Shown: positions 21,222-29,082 of the stretch, piece after piece
How positions within the stretch are numbered: the first letter of the stretch is position 1
Layout: each line of letters starts with the position of its first letter
From: Desulfobacula sp.
GTDB taxonomy: Bacteria > Desulfobacterota > Desulfobacteria > Desulfobacterales > Desulfobacteraceae
NCBI GenBank assembly: GCA_023701135.1
Contig: JAMPXP010000021.1
Span: 33,429 to 97,428 of the forward strand
Direction: 5' to 3'
DNA length: 64,000 bases
Position numbers and translations under genes: made by a program
Notes under the pieces: generated by a model
Database searches by the model: none
What the model was told of the DNA's origin: nothing
The model's input: only the letters and a program-made list of their open reading frames with translations

Positions 21222-21360
21222 TCACGGTAACAATCAGCGCGATGACGATCCATGCCCCTACCCATAAGGGAGATCGGGATTGTTCCGGGATGATACCGCA
21301 TTTCGGGCACTTTTCTGTTAAGGATTCTAATTTTTCAGCACAATTCGGGCAGATTTTCAT
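21193..21360 (-). CDS. 55-residue zinc-ribbon membrane protein
   Basis: The translation starts 'MKICPNCAEKLES' and has two CxxC knuckles (C4/C7 and C18/C21, 'CPKCG'), then a hydrophobic segment (~32-53, 'WVGAWIVIALIVTVIMGLIF') and ends 'SGP'. So it is an N-terminal zinc ribbon plus one membrane span. A GGAG six bases before the ATG supports it. It starts 12 bases after the M20 peptidase stop on the same strand, so the two form an operon. The 3' end runs 29 bases into the convergent protease gene. Function is unknown; such proteins are common small membrane-anchored zinc ribbons. Confidence 0.78.
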   Translation of the reverse strand: MKICPNCAEKLESLTEKCPKCGIIPEQSRSPLWVGAWIVIALIVTVIMGLIFSGP

Positions 21361-21372
21361 GGCCGGCTCCGG

Positions 21373-22776
21373 TTAAGGGTTCGCAATGATCAAAGACAGG
21401 GCCTGGGTCAGTTTTTTAACATAGGGGAGATGCAGGAATTCATTGGGACCATGGGCATTGGACTGAGGCCCCAGAACCCCTGTGACCAGAAATTTGGCTT
21501 CGGGGAATGTTTCACACAGAAGATTCATAAAGGGGATGGACCCGCCCTCACCGGTAAAACAGGGAGTGTTGCCGAAACAGAGTAAAGCGGCCTTGCTGAT
21601 CCGGGTTTCGAGCTCACTGCCCGTGCCCGGCATATCCCATCCCTTGGCCTGCTTTAAAACATTGAAAGTCACATGGGCGCCATAGGGCGGGTCCTTTTCC
21701 AGCAAGGTTTTGACCCGTTCCGCAGCCAGCCCTGTGTCCACTCCGGGTGGAGTCCGGATGGACAGCAAGAGTTTTGTGGATTCCCGGATGACGTTGGCCG
21801 CCTTGTCCAGGGGCGGGAATCCTTCTGCACCGGTGCAGGACAGGGTGGGTTTCCAGGTGCCTGCAATGATGAGGTCGACTGGGTCAAGGCCTGTGGGGAA
21901 AGCCCCTTCAACCAGGGGGAGGTTGGATATCAGGCTGTTACCCAGAAGCGCTGCCGTTGTTTGAATCTGGGCCAGTCTTTTTTCAGGGATGGGGCCATGA
22001 AGTTCTTCCACCAAAATTTCCCCAGTTTTTGAATCTTCAATCCGGTCCATCAACTGCCGTATAATCCTGAAGCTGGAGGCGACCATCCCGGAAGCGCCGG
22101 AATGGATGCTTTGGCTTAATATTTTTGCTTCCAGTTCACCCACAATAGTGCCCCGTAGAGATGTGGTGATCCACATCCGCTCATAGTCGCCGCAGCCCGA
22201 GTCAAGACATACCCCCAGAGTTGGTGTACCGATTTTGTCCCGGAGGGCTTCAAGATAATAATCCAAATCCCGGCTGCCGCTTTCTTCGCAGGTTTCAATG
22301 AGGATGACGCATCTGCCGTGGGGAATCTTATGGACTTGAAGGGCTTTGACGGCGAGGGCGGCAGCGAAGACGGCATATCCGTCATCAGCGCTACCCCGGC
22401 CGTAAAGCCGGTTGTTTTCAGTGACCGGCTGCCAGGGTCCCTTATTATCATCCCAGCCCTGGGCCGGGGGCTGTTTGTCCAGATGTCCGTATAAAAGGAG
22501 AATCTCTTTATTTGCAGGCCCGGTCGCCTCAATTTCAACCAGAAGAACAGGGGTTCGGTCTTCAGGGGATAGGATCTGAATCCCGGAGTTTTCAAGGGCC
22601 AGATTTTTCAGCCAGGTTTCCGCCAGCCTCAGGGTGTCCATTAACAACCCCGATGATTTCCAGTCCGGTGCAAAAAAGGGGGATACGGCAGGAATGGCAA
22701 TATAGTCCTTTAATGCCGGCATGGCGGATTTGTCCCAGGTTTTTTCGATGAATGCCTTTATTGAATTGATATTCAC
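21373..22776 (-). CDS. M20-family dipeptidase/metallopeptidase
   Basis: The 467-residue protein is a di-zinc M20 peptidase. Ligand motifs are visible: 'LLLYGHLDKQP' (His, Asp), 'GRGSADDGYAV' (bridging Asp), 'ETCEESGS' (catalytic and ligand Glu), and late 'SNAHGPNEF' (His). The lid domain sits between them with 'SQSIHSGASG'. Length fits dipeptidases of the PepV/carnosinase-like branch. No signal peptide, so it probably degrades peptides in the cytoplasm. The start is GTG at 22776 behind AAGGG. The zinc-ribbon gene follows by 12 bases. Confidence 0.88.
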   Translation of the reverse strand: MNINSIKAFIEKTWDKSAMPALKDYIAIPAVSPFFAPDWKSSGLLMDTLRLAETWLKNLALENSGIQILSPEDRTPVLLVEIEATGPANKEILLLYGHLDKQPPAQGWDDNKGPWQPVTENNRLYGRGSADDGYAVFAAALAVKALQVHKIPHGRCVILIETCEESGSRDLDYYLEALRDKIGTPTLGVCLDSGCGDYERMWITTSLRGTIVGELEAKILSQSIHSGASGMVASSFRIIRQLMDRIEDSKTGEILVEELHGPIPEKRLAQIQTTAALLGNSLISNLPLVEGAFPTGLDPVDLIIAGTWKPTLSCTGAEGFPPLDKAANVIRESTKLLLSIRTPPGVDTGLAAERVKTLLEKDPPYGAHVTFNVLKQAKGWDMPGTGSELETRISKAALLCFGNTPCFTGEGGSIPFMNLLCETFPEAKFLVTGVLGPQSNAHGPNEFLHLPYVKKLTQALSLIIANP

Positions 22777-22883
22777 AATAATACCCTTTATACATGATCA
22801 AATGGTGATATGAGACAGGGTTAAAACCTACAGGAAAATAAAGGCGCTTACAAGAAAATAGATGCTTGTGCCCTAAAAACAGG

Positions 22884-23534
22884 ATGGCTCAGATGGAATC
22901 CCAAATCACAATTGAGTGCCAAAAGATCAGGCTCGAGGGCAGGCTGAACCGGAATTCTTCACAAAAGGCGGTGATCGTCTGCCATCCCCATCCCCTCTAT
23001 GGCGGAGACATGGACAATCCCGTGGTAATGACCATTGCCCGGGCTTTTTTTGAAAAAGGATTCACAGCTTTGAGATTTAATTTCCGGGGAACGGGGAAGA
23101 GCACGGGGGCCTTTGACAATGGAACGGGCGAGCAGGAGGACATCCGGTCCGCCATGGATTATATGGCGGATCAGGGATTTTTGGATATCACCCTGGCCGG
23201 ATATTCCTTTGGTGCAAGAATGAATGCTGTGCTTGTTTCCCAGGGGTGCAGGATAGAAGACCATATCATGGTGTCTCCGCCTGCTGCGTTCATGAGTTTT
23301 GACGATATTGGAAAAATGCCGCACACGGGATTGATCGTAACCGGCAGGAATGATGACATAGCCCCGCCGGAACTGCTTGCGAGGCATATTAAAAGGTGGG
23401 GCATACATCCCCGGTTTGATATTCTGGACCATTGCGATCATTTTTATTCAGGCTGTCTTCAACAGCTCGAAACCCGGTTGACGGATTATCTTTCCGTAAA
23501 AGAAAGGGAAGGGCGGCCTGAAAATGGGGCATAA
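22884..23534 (+). CDS. Alpha/beta hydrolase (YsgA/dienelactone-like)
   Basis: The product of about 216 residues is a single alpha/beta-hydrolase domain. It has 'VCHPHPLYGGDMDNPV', typical of a subfamily with a His-Pro-His-Pro oxyanion stretch, the nucleophile elbow 'LAGYSFGAR', the acid in 'TGRNDDIAP' and the His in 'CDHFYSG'. Substrate unknown. Two in-frame ATGs compete: 22884 and 22893. AGGA at 22881-22884 is better spaced for the second. It diverges from the M20 gene, and its end overlaps the convergent acyltransferase gene by 49 bases. Confidence 0.85.
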   Translation: MAQMESQITIECQKIRLEGRLNRNSSQKAVIVCHPHPLYGGDMDNPVVMTIARAFFEKGFTALRFNFRGTGKSTGAFDNGTGEQEDIRSAMDYMADQGFLDITLAGYSFGARMNAVLVSQGCRIEDHIMVSPPAAFMSFDDIGKMPHTGLIVTGRNDDIAPPELLARHIKRWGIHPRFDILDHCDHFYSGCLQQLETRLTDYLSVKEREGRPENGA

Positions 23535-24070
23535 ACGGCCCGGATAGCGTCCATATCGGCTCCCATATCTCCCGTGGGATGAAATACGGGACCAATGCCT
23601 ATGGTTTTGTGTTGATAATCAATAAACCCGCATACAATAGGGACCTTTGCTTCACGGGCAATATGATAAAATCCTGTTTTCCAAGGGCCTGTATTTCTCC
23701 TTGCTCCGGAAGGGGCGATGGTGATGACGAGTCTTTCCGAATTTTCAAAGGCTTTGGTCATGAAGGAGACCACATTGTTTTTTTCAGACCTGTTCACAGG
23801 GATACCGCCAAGCCGTTTCAATATGCCCTTGAAAGGCCATCTGAACATGGAATCTTTCCCCATCCAATAAACCGGTAATCTCAGTTTAAAAACAATCAAT
23901 AGAAAAAATATAAAATCCCAGTTGGATGTATGGGGTGCTGCGATCAGGACATATCGATGGATGTCGGGAGCTCTGCCTTGGGTTTTCCATCCAAAAAGAA
24001 AAAGCAGAACAACGGCGCCTATGTAAAAAATGGGCTGAAGAATAATATGGTTCAAGAGAATGGGTGTCAT
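23486..24070 (-). CDS. 1-acylglycerol-3-phosphate acyltransferase-like protein
   Basis: The 194-residue product is an LPLAT/PlsC-type acyltransferase of the inner membrane, with a hydrophobic N-terminal span ('FYIGAVVLLFLFG'). The catalytic HX4D is 'HTSNWD' (His47, Asp52). The acceptor-binding motif reads 'GGIPVNR' and the third block is 'APSGARR' in place of the more common EGTR. The small size and PSGxR block match a short acyltransferase branch seen in many bacteria; acyl donor and acceptor are not predictable. It converges on the hydrolase gene with overlapping ends. Confidence 0.82.
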   Translation of the reverse strand: MTPILLNHIILQPIFYIGAVVLLFLFGWKTQGRAPDIHRYVLIAAPHTSNWDFIFFLLIVFKLRLPVYWMGKDSMFRWPFKGILKRLGGIPVNRSEKNNVVSFMTKAFENSERLVITIAPSGARRNTGPWKTGFYHIAREAKVPIVCGFIDYQHKTIGIGPVFHPTGDMGADMDAIRAVYAPFSGRPSLSFTER

Positions 24071-24497
24071 GTCACCTGCCGGATAACGGTTAAAAAAACA
24101 AGCCCATTAGAATCCGGACAAAACCAAAGATCAAGCTGCCGGGCACTGTTTTACACTATTAATACAGAGAAGGCGGCAAAAGCGTTATGATTGGTTTGTC
24201 AAGGTTTTATTTTCATCCGCCTTTTTCAAATCAATTCTGTAAAAATTAAAATAAGGCAAATTTGAGTTATTGACTTACAAAATAAATTAGAATCAGGATG
24301 TTTGCCTTCGATAGTTATAGGAAATTAAAATTATTCCTTATAAAATTAAAATTATTCCTTGACAAAGAAGGGGGGATTTGGTTAGGTTTTGATGAAAATA
24401 GAAAATGTTCATGCTGCGTCTTTTTTATCTGAGTTGACATCGTCTGTTTTTAAATGCTGCAATTTATAAAACCTAAATTTCATAAGGAGGAGAAACC
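24071..24497. other. 427-base AT-rich regulatory gap before the amino acid degradation cluster
   Basis: No convincing gene is seen on either strand. The part from 24180 on is strongly AT-rich compared with the flanking genes. It holds the 18-bp direct repeats at 24322-24360 and, overlapping the end of the second copy, a perfect TTGACA (24359-24364). The expected -10 position gives only TTAGGT or TAGGTT, so the promoter is weak or needs an activator. A strong AAGGAGG lies just before the ATG at 24498. Confidence 0.6.
24322..24360 (+). repeat. Two 18-bp direct repeats, 21-bp period, probable operator
   Basis: The sequence aaattaaaattattcctt occurs at 24322-24339 and again, identical, at 24343-24360. 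The centre spacing of 21 bases is two turns of the helix, so both copies face the same side, as expected for a multimeric regulator such as Lrp/AsnC. The second copy overlaps a TTGACA box. The AsnC-family gene at 27545 in the same gene cluster is the natural candidate to bind here (inference). Confidence 0.7.
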
Positions 24498-26132
24498 ATG
24501 CCGATCAAAGGGAAAACCCTGACTCTGGACGGATATACATTAACCATTGAAGAATTGATGAAGGCAGGGAATGATCTGTCCATCAAAGTCAAGGTGGCGG
24601 ATAAAAACTGGCCCAAGATCCGCGAGTGCAGAGCACTGGTTGATAAATGGGCCAATGAAGAACGCTGTATTTATGGTGTCAATACAAGCTGTGGCGGTCT
24701 GGTGGACTATCTTTTGCCCAGAGAAAGGGATAATGATTTTCAGAAAAATCTGGTCCGGGCCATCACCACCCAGGTGGGAAAGCCATTTGAGGATTCAATG
24801 GTTCGAAAATTCATGATTGCAAGAGCCAATTCTCTGTGTCGTGGTTTTTCCGGAATCAAGGAAAAGAACCTGAAAATTTACCTGGATATGATCAATAAGC
24901 ATGTCTTCCCGGTTGTCCCGAGAAAAGGCTCCCTTGGCACTAGCGGTGATTTAGGCCCCCTTGGCTGCATCGCCAGCGTTGCCTTTGGTGAATGGAAAGC
25001 CGTTTATAAAGGGAAGGTCATGCCGGGAAAAGAAGCAATGGCTGCTGCCGGTGTTGAGCTCATGCATTTGAATGCCAAGGAAGGTCTTTCCCTGATCAAT
25101 GGAACCTCCGGAATGGTGGGTCTTGCCTGTACGGTTATCTCGGAAGCGACGAATACATTGAAAAATTCCGATATTATCGCTGCCTTTGCCATTGAAACCC
25201 TCATGGGAAGATTTAATCCCTTTGATCCCATCGTACATGAACAAAAATACCACCCCGGCCAATATGCCACTGCATTGAATTTAACAAAGCTTCTTAAGGG
25301 AAGCGGATTGGCCATTGATGAGATAGAACTTTCTTTAAAACTTCAGTCAACCCTCAAGGAGCACAAAGGGGTGTCTGTGGCGCATATTCCGGTTGAAGAT
25401 GCTTACTCTATCCGGTGCACGCCTCAGTTTGTAGGACCTACAAAAGAAGCGGTAAACCATGCCCGTGAAGTTCTTTTAAGAGAACTCAATTCCAGCAATG
25501 ATAATCCGCTGATTTTTACCGAACTGGATACATTCTTTCACAATGGCCATTTCCATGGTCAGCCCATCTCTTTTGCCATGGATTGCCTGGGAATCGCCAT
25601 GGTTAACCTTGGTGTTGTCAGCGACAGGCGCATTGACCGGTTCATGGATGAGCATCACAGTACCGGGCTTCCCCCCTTCCTGTGCAAAGAAGACACCGGG
25701 GTCCGCATGGGGCTCATGGGCGGCCAGTTCATGACCACCTCCCTTGTGGCAGAGAACAGAACCCTTGCCGTACCTGCTTCAATTCAGTCCATCACCTCAA
25801 CGGCAGATTTTCAGGATATTGTCAGCTTTGGCCTGATTGCCGGAAGAAAAGCCCGCAAAATTGTTGAAAATACAAATCATATTCTTTCTTTTGAATTGCT
25901 TTGCGCAGCCCAGGCCGCAGACATCCGAGGGCCTGAAAAACTGAGCCCGGCCGGCAAGATCATGTACAAGGCTGTTCGTGAAACCCTTGAGTACATGTCT
26001 TATGACAAGGTGTATATTGATGACCTGGAAGAACTCAAAAAGAGAATTGAGTCCGGTGAGTTCGTGGAAAAGGTGGAAAAAGAAGTTGGGGAGCTTCTGA
26101 TCGTTCATGAAAAGAATAAAGACTTAAAATAA
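24498..26132 (+). CDS. MIO-family aromatic amino acid ammonia lyase / 2,3-aminomutase
   Basis: The 544-residue protein belongs to the HAL/PAL/TAL fold, whose MIO prosthetic group forms from three backbone residues. The triad here is Thr148-Ser149-Gly150 ('GSLGTSGDLGPLG'), not the usual Ala-Ser-Gly seen in the true hutH at 61659. The catalytic Tyr is Y59 ('YGVNTSCGG'). The selectivity pair that is Ser-His in HutH is Ala88-Ile89 here, so histidine is an unlikely substrate. 'LNSSNDNPLIF' and 'HNGHFHGQPIS' are intact. From memory, the TSG triad and 'DIRGPEKLS' tail resemble the AdmH/PaPAM phenylalanine aminomutase branch. It heads a cluster with an aminotransferase and a beta-keto acid cleavage enzyme, favouring an aminomutase that makes a beta-amino acid. 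Plain lyase activity remains possible. Confidence 0.85.
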   Translation: MPIKGKTLTLDGYTLTIEELMKAGNDLSIKVKVADKNWPKIRECRALVDKWANEERCIYGVNTSCGGLVDYLLPRERDNDFQKNLVRAITTQVGKPFEDSMVRKFMIARANSLCRGFSGIKEKNLKIYLDMINKHVFPVVPRKGSLGTSGDLGPLGCIASVAFGEWKAVYKGKVMPGKEAMAAAGVELMHLNAKEGLSLINGTSGMVGLACTVISEATNTLKNSDIIAAFAIETLMGRFNPFDPIVHEQKYHPGQYATALNLTKLLKGSGLAIDEIELSLKLQSTLKEHKGVSVAHIPVEDAYSIRCTPQFVGPTKEAVNHAREVLLRELNSSNDNPLIFTELDTFFHNGHFHGQPISFAMDCLGIAMVNLGVVSDRRIDRFMDEHHSTGLPPFLCKEDTGVRMGLMGGQFMTTSLVAENRTLAVPASIQSITSTADFQDIVSFGLIAGRKARKIVENTNHILSFELLCAAQAADIRGPEKLSPAGKIMYKAVRETLEYMSYDKVYIDDLEELKKRIESGEFVEKVEKEVGELLIVHEKNKDLK

Positions 26133-26151
26133 GACTTAAGGATAAGACACC

Positions 26152-27507
26152 ATGCCTAAAGAAAAATTAGGAATTGAAGAGCAGATTGAAAAGAAGATAG
26201 CAGAGGCTTACCGGGAAAAATTCCCGGTTTCAAAAAAGCATCATGAAGAGCTGATCAATTATATTCCCGGTGGTGCGACCCGAAGTTTATCTTATTTCAG
26301 ACCCTTTCCCATTCACATCGACCATGGTGAGGGAGCCTTTGTCTTTACGCCTGAAGGCCACAAGCTTCTGGATATCACCAATGCCTATGGCGCCATTGTC
26401 CATGGGCATGGTGACCCGGATGTGGTAAAAGCTGTTCAGGCCGGGATTGCAAAAGGGTCCCAGTATTCCAGCCCGACCCAGGGCCAGTACAAGCTTGCCA
26501 AGCTTTTGTGTGAAAGGGTTCCGGGGTTTGACCGGGTGAGGTTCCTGAACTCCGGGACCGAAGCCACCCTGTTTGCCATGAGAACGGCCAGGGCATTTAC
26601 CGGAAAAGACAAGATATTGAAAATGGTGGGCGGCTACCACGGCACCCATGACAGCGTGGCCGCCTCCACCAAGAAGAACGTCATCACGGCCGGTATTCCC
26701 AGGGGCATGACCCAGGATATGCTGGAAGTGAGCTTTAATGATTTTGATGCGTTGGAAAAAAAGGTCAGGGAAAATGCCTCTGAACTTGCCGCCGTTATTA
26801 TGGAGCCTTTTTTGGGGGCCGGCGGGGTGGTGCTTCCGAAAGAAGGATATCTGGAACATGTACGCAAAGTCACCCAGGACCATAAGGTTCTCCTGATTTT
26901 TGATGAAATTTTTTCTTACCGGGTGGATACGGGCGGATGCCAGAAGCTCTGGAACGTGACCCCGGATCTGACAACGGTGGGCAAGGTGGTGGGTGGAGGG
27001 CTTCCCATCGGTGTCTTCGGCGGTAAAAAAGAAATCATGAACATCTATTGCCATGAAAATACCGACAGGCCGCTGTATCATTCCGGGACCTTTAACGGCT
27101 ATGAAACCGTGATGCAGGCCGGTTACGCAGCCCTGTCCAAGTATGATGAAAATGCCGTGGCCTATATCAACGGCCTTGGGGCAAGGCTCCAGGAAGGGCT
27201 CTTGAAAAGTATTAGGACCAATGGATTGAGGATACAGTCCAATCGGATCGGGTCCCTTCTGAACCTTCATTTTTATAATGAGCCCATCACCACGGCAGAA
27301 CAGGTTCTGAAGTCGGAAGAAAAACTCCATGCCCTGATGCATCTGTCCCTTTTAAACAAGGGGGTTTTTAGCATCCCCAGGGGACTGTTCATCCTGTCGA
27401 CGGCCATGACCAACAAGGAAATTGATTTTCTCTTGGATAAAATAGATGAAACCTTAAAAGAATTGTTGCCATTAATTAAAGAAAATTATAACCATTTACT
27501 CTTGTAA
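26152..27507 (+). CDS. Class III PLP aminotransferase, candidate beta-amino acid transaminase
   Basis: The 451-residue fold-type I enzyme has the PLP lysine at K278 ('LTTVGKVVGGGLPIG'), the ring-stacking/phosphate block 'NSGTEATLFAMRTAR', 'GGYHGTHDS' and the 'LIFDEIFS' aspartate. Overall it resembles glutamate-1-semialdehyde aminomutase, which is also the nearest relative of the characterised beta-phenylalanine transaminase. The N-terminal 'PGGATRSLSYFRPFP' places an Arg (R44) where that enzyme binds the substrate carboxylate (from memory). No heme genes are nearby, so a HemL role is unlikely. Context suggests it converts a beta-amino acid to a beta-keto acid. It starts 19 bases after the MIO gene. 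Confidence 0.85.
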   Translation: MPKEKLGIEEQIEKKIAEAYREKFPVSKKHHEELINYIPGGATRSLSYFRPFPIHIDHGEGAFVFTPEGHKLLDITNAYGAIVHGHGDPDVVKAVQAGIAKGSQYSSPTQGQYKLAKLLCERVPGFDRVRFLNSGTEATLFAMRTARAFTGKDKILKMVGGYHGTHDSVAASTKKNVITAGIPRGMTQDMLEVSFNDFDALEKKVRENASELAAVIMEPFLGAGGVVLPKEGYLEHVRKVTQDHKVLLIFDEIFSYRVDTGGCQKLWNVTPDLTTVGKVVGGGLPIGVFGGKKEIMNIYCHENTDRPLYHSGTFNGYETVMQAGYAALSKYDENAVAYINGLGARLQEGLLKSIRTNGLRIQSNRIGSLLNLHFYNEPITTAEQVLKSEEKLHALMHLSLLNKGVFSIPRGLFILSTAMTNKEIDFLLDKIDETLKELLPLIKENYNHLLL

Positions 27508-27544
27508 TGAGGTTTGATTAATGTATTTCAAAAAGAGAAAATAA

Positions 27545-28027
27545 ATGGTTCTAGACAAAATTGACAAACAGATTTTAAATACGCTTCAGGAGAATGGCAA
27601 AACAACCAATTCCAAACTGTCCAAAATTGTAGGGATTTCAGCCCCTGCAACCCTTGAAAGGGTTAAAAGGCTTGAGCTTGCAGGGGTGATTTCCCACTTT
27701 ACGGCGGTACTGGACCCGGAAAAGATCGGGTTTTCCATCATGGCCATGGTCAGTATCAGTTTAAGTTTGAGCAGCCTGTCATCGGTGGCCGCCATCAAAC
27801 AACGGTTTGTTGCCCTGGATGAGGTGGTGGAATGCTACCAGATTGCAGGGGCCAATGATTTTGTGCTCAAGGTCATTGCAAAGGATATCAAAGCCTATGG
27901 GGAGTTCATGAACAAAAAGCTCACCCAGATAGAAGGGATTCAAATCATTAAATCCTCCTTTGTGATTGACAATGTCAAGGAAAAGAAAATGTTCATCCTT
28001 GACTTGGATGAGGAATACGGAGTCTAG
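27545..28027 (+). CDS. Lrp/AsnC-family transcriptional regulator
   Basis: The 160-residue protein has an N-terminal winged helix-turn-helix ('LDKIDKQILNTLQENGKTTNSKLSKIV...PATLERVKRLELAGVI') and a C-terminal RAM ligand-binding domain ('VVECYQIAGANDFVLKVIAKD'). Family members sense amino acids and bind DNA as dimers to octamers. It lies inside the cluster between the aminotransferase and the cleavage enzyme, so it probably controls these genes in response to the amino acid or a product. The direct repeats at 24322-24360 are the likely target. Confidence 0.92.
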   Translation: MVLDKIDKQILNTLQENGKTTNSKLSKIVGISAPATLERVKRLELAGVISHFTAVLDPEKIGFSIMAMVSISLSLSSLSSVAAIKQRFVALDEVVECYQIAGANDFVLKVIAKDIKAYGEFMNKKLTQIEGIQIIKSSFVIDNVKEKKMFILDLDEEYGV

Positions 28028-28061
28028 AAAATATTAATTTTTTCAACAGGAGAAGCAACCA

Positions 28062-28997
28062 ATGGATAATAAAATAATTATAACAGCCGCCATTACAGGG
28101 TCTGTTCATATCCCCACCATGAGTGATTACCTCCCCATAACCCCAGATCAGATTGTGGAGGATGCGGTCAAGGCCCATGAGGCCGGCGCCGCCATTGCCC
28201 ATATCCACGTGAGAAATCCTGAAAACGGTCTACCTGTATCGGACCCGGCGCTTTTCATGGAGGTCTGCAGCAAGATCAAGAAGAGATGCAATATGATCCT
28301 TCTTCCCACCACCGGCGGCGGCATGAACCAGACCACGGAAGAGAAACTCATCCCCATCAAAAAGCTTCGCCCCGAAATGTGTTCCTTTGACCCTGCGCCC
28401 TTTAATTTCGGTATCTTTCAGATTGCCGGCCGGTTCAAGGAATATAAATACGCCTGGGAAAAGGACTATCTTGAACTCTGCAAGAATGTGACCTTCAGGC
28501 CGACGTTTAACGACGACCTCATCTATGGAAAGGCCTTTCTTGAAATTGACACCAAGCCGGAACTGGAAATCTATGAGCTGGGCCACATTTCCTATGTGAA
28601 ATGGCTGTTGGAAGAAAATATGCTGAAAGCACCGGTTCATCTCCAGTTTGTATTCGGCCCCATGGTGGGATGGATGGTGCCGTCGGTCAAACACCTGGTA
28701 TTGATCTACGACGAGGCAAAGGAAGTCCTGGGGGAAGGCAATTTTACCTGGTCCGTGGCTGCCGGCGGCCGGTTCCAGATCCCCATCACCAGTACGGCCA
28801 TGGCCATGGGCGCGCAGAATATCAGGGTCGGGCTTGAGGATTCCGTATACGCCGGCAAGGGTATCATGGCAAAGGCCAGCGCCGACCAGGTCAACATGGT
28901 CAAACGCATCGCCAGGGAAATGAGCCTTGAACCGGCGACATCCGACGAAGCAAGACAGATTCTCAAGCTTAAAGGAATCGATAAGGTAGCGTTCTGA
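28062..28997 (+). CDS. Beta-keto acid cleavage enzyme (BKACE, DUF849)
   Basis: The 311-residue TIM-barrel protein belongs to the family of 3-keto-5-aminohexanoate cleavage enzyme (Kce), which condenses a beta-keto acid with acetyl-CoA to release acetoacetate and a new acyl-CoA. The zinc ligands are visible as His47 and His49 ('IAHIHVRN') and Glu in 'IRVGLEDS'. The N-terminal segment 'ITGSVHIPTMSDYLPITPDQI' marks a subgroup that differs from Kce, in which this loop carries an acidic residue contacting the substrate amino group (from memory). No lysine fermentation genes are present, so the substrate is a different beta-keto acid, probably the product of the neighbouring aminotransferase. AGGAG lies just upstream of the ATG. 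Confidence 0.9.
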   Translation: MDNKIIITAAITGSVHIPTMSDYLPITPDQIVEDAVKAHEAGAAIAHIHVRNPENGLPVSDPALFMEVCSKIKKRCNMILLPTTGGGMNQTTEEKLIPIKKLRPEMCSFDPAPFNFGIFQIAGRFKEYKYAWEKDYLELCKNVTFRPTFNDDLIYGKAFLEIDTKPELEIYELGHISYVKWLLEENMLKAPVHLQFVFGPMVGWMVPSVKHLVLIYDEAKEVLGEGNFTWSVAAGGRFQIPITSTAMAMGAQNIRVGLEDSVYAGKGIMAKASADQVNMVKRIAREMSLEPATSDEARQILKLKGIDKVAF

Positions 28998-29082
28998 TTT
29001 TTTGAAAACCCTGTTTACAATGTGGGCGTTTTTTAAGAAACGGACGCGGTTTGACAGAATAATGAAAAAAAGGAGGGCATCG

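Noticed and set aside
23930..24190. 86-residue plus-strand frame over the acyltransferase start and the following gap
   Set aside because: Mostly antisense to the acyltransferase; no ribosome site; composition not protein-like.
26287..27342. 351-residue open frame antisense to the aminotransferase
   Set aside because: Shadow of the sense codons; Gly/His/Pro-rich composition typical of antisense translation; no ribosome site.
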